Shown: positions 36,923 through 45,539 of the stretch, one piece after another
Layout: each line of letters begins with the position of its first letter
How positions within the stretch are numbered: the stretch's first letter is position 1
Assembly (NCBI RefSeq): GCF_004363725.1
Contig: NZ_SNZF01000020.1
Span: forward strand, 21,873 to 85,872
Reading direction: 5' to 3'
Source of the DNA: Aquamicrobium defluvii
Lineage (GTDB): Bacteria; Pseudomonadota; Alphaproteobacteria; Rhizobiales; Rhizobiaceae
Length of the DNA: 64,000 nt
Notes under the pieces: generated by a model
Database searches by the model: none
What the model was told of the DNA's origin: nothing
The model's input: the letters and a program-made list of their open reading frames with translations, nothing else
Position numbers and translations under genes: made by a program

Positions 36923-37773
36923 GCAGCTTCCGTCGCCAGCGCTTCGTCGGTGGTGATCTGGTCCACGCCCAGTTCCAGCAGGCGCGAGAAGGCGCGCCAT
37001 TCCGCATCGGTGAAACCCTCGGCGGGATTTGCCAGCGTGAAGGTCCAGGCATCGACCTGCTTGCCCTCGCCATGACAGATCGCCACCAGATCGAGGTCTG
37101 AGTCGAGCGCATCCAGCACCATCTTCCAGTGCAGATAGACCATCCGGGGCTGCACGGGTCCCGCAAGCTCGGCCCTGAGCAAGGCTTCCGCTCCCCTCAC
37201 GTCTCCCTTCGCCAGCATGTCCATGAGGCGGAAACTCGGCTCGAGGCCGCGCGCCACATTCGGCAGGTGTTGCCCGAGGGCCAGAATGAGGTCGTTGCAA
37301 TCGCCGCTGACGATGACAGGAAGCTCATCCCCTTGCAGGGTATCGACCAGCCGGCCCAGCCCCCTCGTGCCGATGGTGGCCAGGTCGTCCTTGATGTCGA
37401 GCTGCAACAGCGCTTGCGGATGCGCATCGCGCAGAAGGGCCACCAGATTGTCAAGGAAGAGCAGCGGGCGCTCATACCGTGAAACGCCGGCATCGTTGTA
37501 GCGAAGGCCGGCAAGGACCCGCCGCTGGTGTGCGGCCACCGCTCCGATGCCGTCCGTCTCCTCATCGAGAATATCGTCATGAAGGACGGCGAAATCGCCG
37601 TCCGCCGTCACCCGCAGGTCGACCTCCATCGAAGCGCCCAGTTGCAGACCAGCGCGCAGATTGTCGGCACCGAACAGCGGATCGGTCTGCCGCCGCCGGA
37701 GCCGATGCCATTTCAGCATCACGCGCCGGTTGTCATACGGGATTGATGTGCCCTGGTATCTCTCGGAATTCAT
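36895..37773 (-). CDS. GDPD-like protein with altered catalytic motif
   Basis: 292 residues, chosen start ATG at 37773 (a GTG three codons upstream is possible). The fold is recognisable as a phosphodiesterase barrel: GASMEVDLRVTADGDFAVLHDD keeps the metal-binding Glu and Asp and the acid His, and LQLDIKDDL corresponds to the third strand. The usual HRG motif reads HRLRRRQ, and the ENT motif reads DNLRAG. No signal peptide. It faces the glycerophosphodiester operon tail to tail. It may act on a different diester or be partly inactive. Confidence 0.75.
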   Translation of the reverse strand: MNSERYQGTSIPYDNRRVMLKWHRLRRRQTDPLFGADNLRAGLQLGASMEVDLRVTADGDFAVLHDDILDEETDGIGAVAAHQRRVLAGLRYNDAGVSRYERPLLFLDNLVALLRDAHPQALLQLDIKDDLATIGTRGLGRLVDTLQGDELPVIVSGDCNDLILALGQHLPNVARGLEPSFRLMDMLAKGDVRGAEALLRAELAGPVQPRMVYLHWKMVLDALDSDLDLVAICHGEGKQVDAWTFTLANPAEGFTDAEWRAFSRLLELGVDQITTDEALATEAAYTVRVGSG

Positions 37774-38095
37774 GATGGCCACAACAGATAAATCGTTCTC
37801 CGCGTGAGGAACCTTGCTTCTGAAAAGAAGCCACGGATAGCCGGAAAGTCAAATACTCGCCCGCGCGAAGCCCAATGCCCTCCCTCCGATGGTTTCAGAT
37901 CCCGAGCAGACGGCCCGTTCGTGCGGATCCCGGTGCCACCGGGCGGCTGCCTCCGTCTTTCCGCAAGTAAACTCCTATCCGCATTTCCTCACGGGGACCA
38001 TCGGAGGCAGTCCGGACAGGCGGCTGACCCGCGCGGAACTTGCCAGCCGGGCGGGCAACATCCAGCTTGTCCGGATTTGGACAAGCCGGGAAGGC
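37774..38095. other. 322-base stretch without a recognisable gene
   Basis: No convincing coding region, tRNA or repeat. It should contain the promoter of the GDPD-like gene on the minus strand and whatever once drove the decayed stress-protein gene. Open frames here show no family resemblance. Confidence 0.5.
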
Positions 38096-38799
38096 ATGAA
38101 GACGATTGTCGCCGGGCTGGCTCTGGAAGGGAACGACGCTCCAGTCCTTCCCCCGGCCGCACAACTCGCGAGACAACGCAAGGCAAGACGGATCCTTGTT
38201 CATGTGGTCGAACCCATGACGCCAGCCGATGAACAGCCGTCCGAAGGGGTGGACGCAGATGTCATAACCACCATATGCGAAACCGATGCGAAGAATGAGT
38301 TCGGCACGATAACTGCCGGGATGGACCCCGGCATTCAGGTTGAAAGGGTCGCTGCCAAGGGAACGCCCTTCGAGGTGGGCGCCATCCTCATGCGCCACCA
38401 AAAGGCCGGCCTTGTCATCGCAGGAGCCCGGAAAAGCCGGCAACATGCGGGAGAAGGTATTCGGCTCGACGACCGACCGCATTGTCCGCTCATCGGGTAT
38501 CCCGATCCTCGTCGCCAAATCGAGATCAATGGATCGTACCGGCATGCGATCGCCGCAGCCGACTTTTCTGCGCAATCCATGTCGGCATCCGCGACCGCCC
38601 GGTCAGTCGCACCCCGGGCAGCGCCCCGGGCAGCGATTGAACGCGTTCATGCGGTCGAAATGCCGCTTTCCTTCGAACATGCGCTGCTGCGGCCGGCACA
38701 ACCAGGGCCGATATTGACCGCTATCGGCAGGCCAGACTGATTGCGGCACGGGAGCAACCGAAGAACGCGTGCGAGAACGAGGGTGCCACCGACCTTTAA
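38096..38799 (+). pseudogene. universal stress protein (UspA family), frameshifted
   Basis: Decayed tandem-Usp protein. Similarity starts at an ATG with GGGAAGG upstream (MKTIVAGLALEGNDAPVL ... ILVHVVEP), moves to the +1 frame (NMREKVFGSTTDRIVRSSGI, PILVAKSRS), returns to the first frame (YRHAIAAADFSAQS ... IERVHAVEMPLSFEHALLR), then shifts again (TTRADIDRYRQARLIAARE) to a TAA at 38797. At least three frameshifts, so it cannot make the full protein. The second Usp domain is also cut short. Usp genes often sit beside anaerobic respiration genes, which start just downstream. Confidence 0.75.
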
Positions 38800-38978
38800 C
38801 GGTTCGAAGCAACGTGAAACATACAGAGCACACTCGACGCAGTTCCGCTACGATCCGGTAACATGCCGTTCCGGAGAACGTCACGAGTTTACGGCCAAGG
38901 CAAGTCATTGCATGATGGTCGGAAAGGGTCTCCATCAGCGCAGGCGAGACAAATGACATGGCCATGCGCGCAAAGCGG

Positions 38979-39563
38979 CTATGGCTGGCTGGTCGTATCC
39001 TCGCCCCAGCGTGTCAATACATCTCCGGGGTCGATTCCCGCCCAGTTGACGAGCCTTGCAGCGATCTCACGCATCATATCCGCAACGGTTGCCGGTTTTA
39101 CATAGAAGGGTGGCACGGGTGGCGAGATTAACGCACCCAGCCGGGCAAGCCGTTGCATGGTTTCCAGATGACCTTCATGCAGGGGCGCCTCGCGCGGGGC
39201 GACCACCAGCCGGCGCTTTTCCTTTAAAACCACATCGGCAGCCCTGGTCAGGAGATTGTCGCCCAGCCCATACGCGATGGCTGCAAGGCTGCGCATGGAG
39301 CAAGGCACCACGATCATGCCCTCGGTGCGGAAGGAGCCGCTGGCGATGGGAGCGGCGAGCTGGTGCGGCGCGTACGTATGGTTAGCCAGTGCGGAAAGCT
39401 GCTCCAAACCTCCCTCGCCGAGTTCATGTGCGATGGTCATGCGCGCCCCGGTGCTGACGACCAGATGGGTCTCCACTCCCGTCCGGGCCAGGAGCCTCAG
39501 TGTTTCCAATGCCAGCACCGCTCCGGAGGCTCCGGTGACACCGACGACGATGCGCCTTTGCAT
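38979..39563 (-). CDS. ubiX: flavin prenyltransferase
   Basis: 194-residue UbiX, which makes prenylated FMN, the cofactor of UbiD. FMN-binding motif GVTGASGAVLALETLRLL, then VVPCSMRSLAAIAYGLGDNLL and KRRLVVAPREAPL, all typical. It starts immediately after the ubiD stop, so the two are one transcript. Placed beside the nitrate respiration and ubiTUV genes, it probably supports ubiquinone synthesis. Confidence 0.93.
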   Translation of the reverse strand: MQRRIVVGVTGASGAVLALETLRLLARTGVETHLVVSTGARMTIAHELGEGGLEQLSALANHTYAPHQLAAPIASGSFRTEGMIVVPCSMRSLAAIAYGLGDNLLTRAADVVLKEKRRLVVAPREAPLHEGHLETMQRLARLGALISPPVPPFYVKPATVADMMREIAARLVNWAGIDPGDVLTRWGEDTTSQP

Positions 39564-41066
39564 TCAGATCTCCTTCTGAAGGGCGGGGAAGAATTCCTCC
39601 CATCGGTCCGAAACCCGGCGCCGAATTGCGGCGTCCATTTCCAGCTTCATGCCCCAGTCCCGTATTGTCTCCGCACCGATCTTGCGGGTGGCATCGAAAC
39701 CGACCTTGCCGCCCAGACCTTCGAGTGGCGAGGCAAAATCCAGCTGGTCGATCGGGGTGCGCTCCACCAGCATCAGGTCGCGGGCGGGATCCATGCGGGT
39801 GGCCAGCGCCCACATGACATCCGGCCAGGAGCGGATGTCGATATCGTCATCCACGACCACGACCATCTTGGTCATGGAGAACTGGGGCAGCAGCGACCAG
39901 AAGCCCATCATCGCCCGGCGCGCCTGGCCCGGATATTTCTTGGCGATGGCAATCACGGCGATCCTGTAGGAGCAGGCTTCCGGCGGCAGCCATACATCCA
40001 CGATCTCCGGCATCTGCTGGCGCAGCAGCGGCTTGAACACCTCCAGCAGCGCCTCTCCCATGACAGAAGGCTCATCCGGCGCGCGCCCGGTGAAGGTGGT
40101 GAGATAGCTCGCGCCGTCACGTATGCGCATGCGCTTCAGCCTGAAGACCGGATAGGTTTCCGGTGCGTTGTAATAGCCGGTGTGGTCGCCGAACGGCCCT
40201 TCGAGCGCTGTCTCTTGCGGCAATACCGTGCCCTCGAGCACAATCTCGGCGCTGGTCGGCACATGCAGGGGAATGCTCGCGCATGGCGCCACCGGCACCC
40301 GCCGCCCGCCGATCATGCCGGCCAGCGCAAGCTCGGAGACGCCTTCCGGCGCCGGCATGACCGAAGCCAGCAGCGTGGCCGGATCCGCACCGATCACCAC
40401 CGCCACTGGCATCTCCAGCCCCTTCTCCTGCCATCGGTGGTGATGGGCCGCGCCGCCGCGCATCGGCAGCCAGCGCAGGATGGCGCGCTCGCGCCCGATG
40501 ACCTGCATGCGGTAGACGCCCATATTGTAAGCGCCTGGATCATCCGCGCCCGGTGGACGGGTGATGACGATCGGCCAGGTGATCAGCGGTCCCGCATCGC
40601 CCGGCCAGCAGGTCTGCACCGGCAGCTGGGAGAAATCGGGAGCGGCATCGTTCCATTGCCTGGGCGCACTTGTGATCCTGGGCCGTGAAAACAGCGCATT
40701 CCGGGCCAGGGGCATCATCTGCCGCGCCTGGCGCAAGGTCTGCGGCGGCTGCGGCTGGCGCATCCAGGCCAGCATCCTGCCGAGCCGGCCCAACTCTTCC
40801 ACCTCCGTACCCAGCCCCCATGCCACGCGCCTTGCCGTGCCGAACAGGTTCGTCACCACCGGCAGGCTGGCGGGTGCACCACGCTCGTCGAGCGGTTGCG
40901 CGATCCGCAGGGCCGCCCCCGCCATGGCGATTACCCTGCGGTGAATCTCGGTAAGCTCCAGCCTGATGGAGACCGGCGCGGCGATCGTGGCGAGCTCGCC
41001 TTTTCCGTCAAGGAAAGACAGGAATGAGCTCAAGCCGGAGAATGAAGGAAGGCTGCGCTCGTGCAT
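39564..41066 (-). CDS. ubiD: UbiD-family decarboxylase
   Basis: 500-residue prFMN-dependent decarboxylase, 3-polyprenyl-4-hydroxybenzoate type, acting in ubiquinone synthesis. Recognisable segments are NMGVYRMQVIGRERA, LEGPFGDHTGYYN and VVVVDDDIDIRSWPDVMWALATR. The ATG at 41066 was chosen; a further ATG eight codons upstream is open. UbiD members also act on other aromatic acids, but ubiX and the nearby ubiTUV genes favour quinone synthesis. Confidence 0.9.
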   Translation of the reverse strand: MHERSLPSFSGLSSFLSFLDGKGELATIAAPVSIRLELTEIHRRVIAMAGAALRIAQPLDERGAPASLPVVTNLFGTARRVAWGLGTEVEELGRLGRMLAWMRQPQPPQTLRQARQMMPLARNALFSRPRITSAPRQWNDAAPDFSQLPVQTCWPGDAGPLITWPIVITRPPGADDPGAYNMGVYRMQVIGRERAILRWLPMRGGAAHHHRWQEKGLEMPVAVVIGADPATLLASVMPAPEGVSELALAGMIGGRRVPVAPCASIPLHVPTSAEIVLEGTVLPQETALEGPFGDHTGYYNAPETYPVFRLKRMRIRDGASYLTTFTGRAPDEPSVMGEALLEVFKPLLRQQMPEIVDVWLPPEACSYRIAVIAIAKKYPGQARRAMMGFWSLLPQFSMTKMVVVVDDDIDIRSWPDVMWALATRMDPARDLMLVERTPIDQLDFASPLEGLGGKVGFDATRKIGAETIRDWGMKLEMDAAIRRRVSDRWEEFFPALQKEI

Positions 41067-41387
41067 GAAGCCGTTCCCGGTCAGATACATGCTTGCGCTG
41101 CAAGGTATGGCAATCCCGGTCCCACCGATGTTTCACCGAAACGGTGCGATGATTCACCCTGTTCATCGCACTCAACCGCGAAGAACGTGCTCAAGGCGCT
41201 GGCTCAAGTGCCTGGAAAACCCCGCTCATGCTCAGGCGAGCCGAACCGGCACAAGGGTGAAGATCGCGTTTCATCGGTCACTCCAGAATACAACGGAATC
41301 GATCATAGATGCGGCGCGGGCGTGGCTATTTGGCCTGCAACAAACAGAAACGATTTCGTCCCGCGTCGGAATCATTGCGGCGCCGGA
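41067..41387. other. 321-base intergenic region with a stem-loop
   Basis: No gene seen. A perfect 9-base inverted repeat, GTGCGATGA / TCATCGCAC, with a 10-base loop lies at 41144-41171, between the ubiD start and the end of the DUF2478 gene. A smaller hairpin (CACCG-AAA-CGGTG) sits just before it. They may belong to ubiD regulation or end the nar transcript; no T-run follows. Confidence 0.45.
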
Positions 41388-41945
41388 TCAACCAATGAGG
41401 GTCAGGCCATCGGGATGTCGTGTCAGGTTTTTCCGTGAGTTGTTCCTGGCCAATGCGGAAAGGCACCAGTCCACGATGTGGTCGGCATCGGGCGTCAGTT
41501 CCTGCGCCATCCCATCGGAAAATTCGAGGAAAGCCGGCAGGTTCAGCCCGTTCACCCCCACCAGCACCGGGAGACCGCGTTCGAGGGCATCCGCTATGGA
41601 TCCGGCCAGGCCCTTGCCCTCCGCTTCCTGCTTCCCGAATTTGTTGATCACCAGCAGTTCGGCCTTTTCCAGCGTCTCGTCAACCCACAGAACCGACTGC
41701 TCCAGCGCGCCGGCGTCCAGCCGGCAGCCGCGCGCCTCCGCCCCGCGGTCTATACTGATCCGCACCGTCGGCCCATCGGGCAGCAGGCGCAGGTCCATGT
41801 CGCAGAGAGGGCGGTCATCGCGCTCGATATTGGTCTGTACGGTCCCGGCAAGGGCCAGGCCGCGCGCTTCCAGCCGCTCGACGACATCGGCAAGCAGCAG
41901 ATCGATCCGCCCTCGGCCTTTCAAGGTTACAAATCCCAGCCGCAT
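41388..41945 (-). CDS. DUF2478 protein of a molybdenum gene neighbourhood
   Basis: 185 residues matching the DUF2478 family: MRLGFVTLKGRGRIDLLLAD at the start, CDMDLRLLPDG, RGCRLDAGALEQSV, and ELLVINKFGKQEAEGKGL. The order resembles a small P-loop-like NTPase without a clear Walker A. Family members are found with molybdate transport and molybdenum enzymes, and here the gene follows moeA by 40 bases. The function is not established; a role in cofactor handling is inferred. Confidence 0.8.
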   Translation of the reverse strand: MRLGFVTLKGRGRIDLLLADVVERLEARGLALAGTVQTNIERDDRPLCDMDLRLLPDGPTVRISIDRGAEARGCRLDAGALEQSVLWVDETLEKAELLVINKFGKQEAEGKGLAGSIADALERGLPVLVGVNGLNLPAFLEFSDGMAQELTPDADHIVDWCLSALARNNSRKNLTRHPDGLTLIG

Positions 41946-41985
41946 TGTAATCTCCTATACAGATCGTCGCCCGGGCAAAGATGCC

Positions 41986-43269
41986 TCACCCCTCGTGGAA
42001 GGGCAGGAATTCCAGCATGTCGCCGCGCTGGATGCGGTCTGTTTCCGAAGGAACCAGCAGCAGACCGTCTGCCTGCGCCAGCAGCGCCACCCGGTGGGAC
42101 ACCTCGGAGGTGGCGATCTCCACCGTCCGCGTACCGTGGCCGTCATAGCTGCCGAGGCGGGCCGGCAGGAACTCGCAGCGCCCCGGTTGCCGCACCCGAT
42201 CGAAGCCGGCGCGCACGATGATGCGCCGCGGCGCGCCTTCCGCCAGCCCTGCCAGCGCTTCGGCGATACGGGCCCCGATCACGTGCCAGGTCACGAATGC
42301 CGAAACCGGATTGCCCGGAAGACCGAGATAGAGGGCCTTGCCGATGCGCCCGATGAGCAGCGGCTTGCCGGGCTTCATCGCCACCTTCATCACATGAACG
42401 GTGCCACCCGCCGCGCGCAGAACCGCCGGCATATGGTCCTCCTCGCCTACGGAAACCCCACCGGTGCTCACCACCAGATCGGCGTTGCGGGATGCCTCTT
42501 CCAGCGCCTCCCGTAGCCGGTCAGGCCGGTCGGCTACAGCGCCCATGTCCATTGCTTCAGCCCACGGCAGGTCGAGAGCACCCTGAAGATGATAACGGTT
42601 GGCGTTCCATATCTGCCCCGGCGCCAGTGGCGTGCCGGGGGCGCGCAATTCGGAGCCGGTGCTGAAGAAGGCGACGCGGATACGACGGCGCACGATGACC
42701 TCGCCGCAACCCGTTGAGGCCAGCAGCGCCGCCGCGCGCGGCCCGATGCGGCGCCCGGCGGGCATGACTTCGGCGCCGGCAGCGAGATCCTCACCGGAGC
42801 GCCTGATGTTCTCGCCCGGCTCGGGCCGCCGGTCCAGCCTGATCGTGCCGCCTTCGGGCTGCGTCATTTCCTGCATGACCACGGCTTCGCAGCCGGGTGG
42901 AATGGGCGCGCCGGTGAAAATGCGCAAGACGGAGCCAGCCGGAACAGGCCCGTTGCCGGCGTCGCCGGCGGCCACGCGTCCCGCCACCGGCAGGCGCCAC
43001 GGCCCCTCGCCGGCAAGGTCGGCAAGCCGGATTGCGTAGCCGTCCATGGCGGAGTTGTCGAAAAGCGGCAGCGGCGTTTCGGCCCGCACCGTCTCGCCAA
43101 GCACCCGGCCATGGGCCTTCCCGAGCGGCAGGCGCTCCAGTTCGGCGACCGGCTCGGCCAGCTCCAGCCCCTGGCGCAGCGCAACATCGACGGAAACCGG
43201 CGCACCCGGCACCGGTTCGGTTTCGCAGCCGCAATGGAAGGGATCGGACAAGGCAGGGGAAGGGGTCAT
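41986..43269 (-). CDS. moeA: molybdopterin molybdenumtransferase
   Basis: 427-residue MoeA, which inserts molybdate into adenylylated molybdopterin. Motifs PLFDNSAMDGYAI, FFSTGSEL, VSTGGVSVGEED and LPGNPVSAFV are all intact. Start at 43269 overlaps the stop of the upstream isomerase gene (ATGA). It is part of the nar operon and supplies the cofactor of NarG. The mog gene 14 kb away gives the preceding adenylylation step. Confidence 0.94.
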   Translation of the reverse strand: MTPSPALSDPFHCGCETEPVPGAPVSVDVALRQGLELAEPVAELERLPLGKAHGRVLGETVRAETPLPLFDNSAMDGYAIRLADLAGEGPWRLPVAGRVAAGDAGNGPVPAGSVLRIFTGAPIPPGCEAVVMQEMTQPEGGTIRLDRRPEPGENIRRSGEDLAAGAEVMPAGRRIGPRAAALLASTGCGEVIVRRRIRVAFFSTGSELRAPGTPLAPGQIWNANRYHLQGALDLPWAEAMDMGAVADRPDRLREALEEASRNADLVVSTGGVSVGEEDHMPAVLRAAGGTVHVMKVAMKPGKPLLIGRIGKALYLGLPGNPVSAFVTWHVIGARIAEALAGLAEGAPRRIIVRAGFDRVRQPGRCEFLPARLGSYDGHGTRTVEIATSEVSHRVALLAQADGLLLVPSETDRIQRGDMLEFLPFHEG

Positions 43270-44105
43270 GCCGATAATCTCGCCTCCGTCGTGGAGGATT
43301 CGGCAAGGTCGATGCCCGTCACCTCGGCCCGCATTGCCAGTTCCTCGACATAGGCGCGGCTGGCGCGTACCCAGTTCGCCTTTTCCTGCGCCTCGCGCAG
43401 ATGCGGCAGCACCGTGGAGAAAGGCAGGACCTCGCCGCGCACGCGCGCGTCCAGGCGGATCAGGTGGAAGCCGTAGCGGCTTTCCACCGCAGTGGCGGAA
43501 ATGCTTCCTTCCTCCATGCTGCATAGCGCCGCCTCGAATTCCGGCACCGTATCGCCGGAGGCAAGCTGGCCCAGAATGCCGCCATTGGCGCGTGAGGGAC
43601 AGGCGCTGTGCTCGGCTGCGAGCGCGGCGAAACGGTGCGGATCGCGATGCAGTTCGGCAAGCACCGTTCCTGCCCGCGATCGTGCCGTGGCGCGACCGTC
43701 CGCATCGTCCGGGGCCGCCGGGAAAAGGATGTGCGCGGCCTCGAACAGGGAGGGGCCGCGGAACCGCTCCGGTGCGGCATCGTAGATCGCACGCAATTCA
43801 TTCTCGTCGACCACAGCCGCAGGAATGGCGATTTCCAGAAGCTGGCGGATCAGCGCCTCCTCGTCCGTTTCCCATTGCCCCTCCGCAAGCTCGATGGGTC
43901 CCGGCGCGATCCGGCGCGCCCTCGCCTCCTGCAGCAGCACCTCGCGCAGCACCAGCGCCCGCGCGGCGGCCTTCCAGGCCCAGGCTGGCCTGTTGCCTTT
44001 CGGCACCGGATGGTTCTGCGCCTCGGCCGCGATCGCCTCCGGGGCGATCGCGATGCCGTTGACGGTGACCGGCACCGGGGCGTCGGTGAGATCGAGGACC
44101 CTCAT
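43266..44105 (-). CDS. parvulin-type peptidyl-prolyl isomerase of the nar operon
   Basis: 279 residues from the ATG at 44105, overlapping narI by ATGA. The C-terminal half is a PpiC rotamase domain (AAHILFPAA, FAALAAEHSACPSRANGGILGQL, ESRYGFHLIRLD); the N-terminal half is helical, as in NifM/SurA-like proteins. No clear signal peptide, so it probably helps cytoplasmic NarGH or cofactor proteins fold. Similar genes are known at the end of nar operons in denitrifiers. Confidence 0.87.
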   Translation of the reverse strand: MRVLDLTDAPVPVTVNGIAIAPEAIAAEAQNHPVPKGNRPAWAWKAAARALVLREVLLQEARARRIAPGPIELAEGQWETDEEALIRQLLEIAIPAAVVDENELRAIYDAAPERFRGPSLFEAAHILFPAAPDDADGRATARSRAGTVLAELHRDPHRFAALAAEHSACPSRANGGILGQLASGDTVPEFEAALCSMEEGSISATAVESRYGFHLIRLDARVRGEVLPFSTVLPHLREAQEKANWVRASRAYVEELAMRAEVTGIDLAESSTTEARLSA

Positions 44106-44839
44106 TCTCCCGGCTCCATGCCCGGCCGCGGCAGCGGCGCCAGCCCGGTGCGCGCGGGCTTGGCCCCGCGCCGCGAGCGCACGATCTGGTAGCCCGGCCG
44201 CCACAGATAGCGGACCGGCGCGGAGAACATGTGGACGAGCCGGGTGAAGGGGAACAGCAGGAAGATGGTCAGCCCGAGCACGATGTGCGCCTTGAACAGC
44301 CAGTGCACATCGGTGATGTAATCGGCCGCGCCGGCGCGCAGATAGAGAATGGACTGCGCCCAGTTCATGAACTTCACCATTTCCTCGCCGTCGAGATGGC
44401 CGAGCGAGACGATGATGGTCGCCAGTCCCAGAAGCAACTGCATCATCAGCAGGATCATGATGCCGGTGTCGGCAAAGGTGGAGTTGGCGCGGATGCGCGG
44501 ATCGAACAGCCGCCGGTGCAGCAGCAGGATGCCGCCCACCAGCGCCATGATCCCGGCCACGCCGCCGAGGGCGACGGCCAGAAGCTGCTTGGCGCCATGG
44601 CTGACGCCCAGAAAATCGAAGACCCGGATCGGCGTCAGCAGGCCGACCAGATGGCCGGCGAAGATCATCAGCACGCCGACATGAAACAGCACCGAACCGG
44701 CGACGAACTGCCGCTTGCGCAGGATCTGGCTCGATTTCGACTTCCAGGTGAAGGGATCGCGCTCATAGCGGGCGATGCTGGCCATCACCATCACCGTGAT
44801 GGCGATGTAGGGATAGATACCGAAGAGGAAGTTGTGCAT
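44102..44839 (-). CDS. narI: respiratory nitrate reductase gamma subunit (cytochrome b)
   Basis: 245-residue membrane subunit that oxidises quinol on the periplasmic side and passes electrons through two b hemes to NarH. Five hydrophobic helices; heme-ligand histidines in FHVGVLMIFAGHLV and in DVHWLFKAHIVLG ... TRLVHMFS. AGGAGG precedes the ATG at 44839. Follows narJ by 13 bases. Confidence 0.95.
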   Translation of the reverse strand: MHNFLFGIYPYIAITVMVMASIARYERDPFTWKSKSSQILRKRQFVAGSVLFHVGVLMIFAGHLVGLLTPIRVFDFLGVSHGAKQLLAVALGGVAGIMALVGGILLLHRRLFDPRIRANSTFADTGIMILLMMQLLLGLATIIVSLGHLDGEEMVKFMNWAQSILYLRAGAADYITDVHWLFKAHIVLGLTIFLLFPFTRLVHMFSAPVRYLWRPGYQIVRSRRGAKPARTGLAPLPRPGMEPGE

Positions 44840-44852
44840 CTGCGCCTCCTGT

Positions 44853-45539
44853 TCACTGTACGCCGGGTGCGGGTGGCGGGGCCATCCGGACAAGAGCGTC
44901 ACGGCTGACCGGGCATCCCGCATTCGGATCGGGCCCGAAGGTGACCTGCGCCTCCTCCCAGACCGCGTCGAGAGCGGCCAGATCCTCGGGATTGTCATCT
45001 TTCCGGGATAACAGCGCCTGTGCTTCCTCCGTTTCCGGATTGGCGCAGGCGAAGGCGACCAGCCCTTCCAGAACCGCCGCATAGGGGGTTCCGCGCCGTG
45101 CCAGACGCTGCGCCAATGCAACGAGGATGTGGCCTGCATCGGCCAGAATTCCGCGCGCTTCCTCAACAGGGCGGGTGGACAGGAACTCCAGCAGCACCGG
45201 CAGATGATCCGGCAGTTCGGACCCGGCGAGGTCGAAGCCGCCGGCACGGTAGGTTTCGAGCAGGTCGACCATCGCGCCACCCCGGTCGCGGCTCTCGCCA
45301 TGGATGTGCTCGAACAGGTTGAGCGACAGGGTGCGCGAGCGATCGAACAGGAGCACATAGCGTTCCTGAAGGTCGTAAATATCCCCTGTCTCCAGCGAGA
45401 CGAGCAGCGGCTCCAGCGCCGCAACGGAAGCATGTGGCAACACGCCCTCGCCGAGCACCTCGCGGATGGCCGCAACCGCCTGCTGAAGATCGTGGCTCGG
45501 ATAGCTGAGCAGGGCCGACAGGGCCTTGAACGTCTTCAT
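44853..45539 (-). CDS. narJ: nitrate reductase assembly chaperone
   Basis: 228-residue NarJ/TorD-family chaperone needed for molybdenum cofactor insertion into NarG before membrane attachment. Features: KALSALLSYPSHDLQQAV at the start, the LFEHIHGESRDRG motif and a helical body. Its ATG overlaps the narH stop. Confidence 0.94.
   Translation of the reverse strand: MKTFKALSALLSYPSHDLQQAVAAIREVLGEGVLPHASVAALEPLLVSLETGDIYDLQERYVLLFDRSRTLSLNLFEHIHGESRDRGGAMVDLLETYRAGGFDLAGSELPDHLPVLLEFLSTRPVEEARGILADAGHILVALAQRLARRGTPYAAVLEGLVAFACANPETEEAQALLSRKDDNPEDLAALDAVWEEAQVTFGPDPNAGCPVSRDALVRMAPPPAPGVQ

Noticed and set aside
38603..38965. Minus-strand frame over the decayed stress-protein gene
   Set aside because: No domain or start signal; plus-strand Usp similarity explains the sequence.
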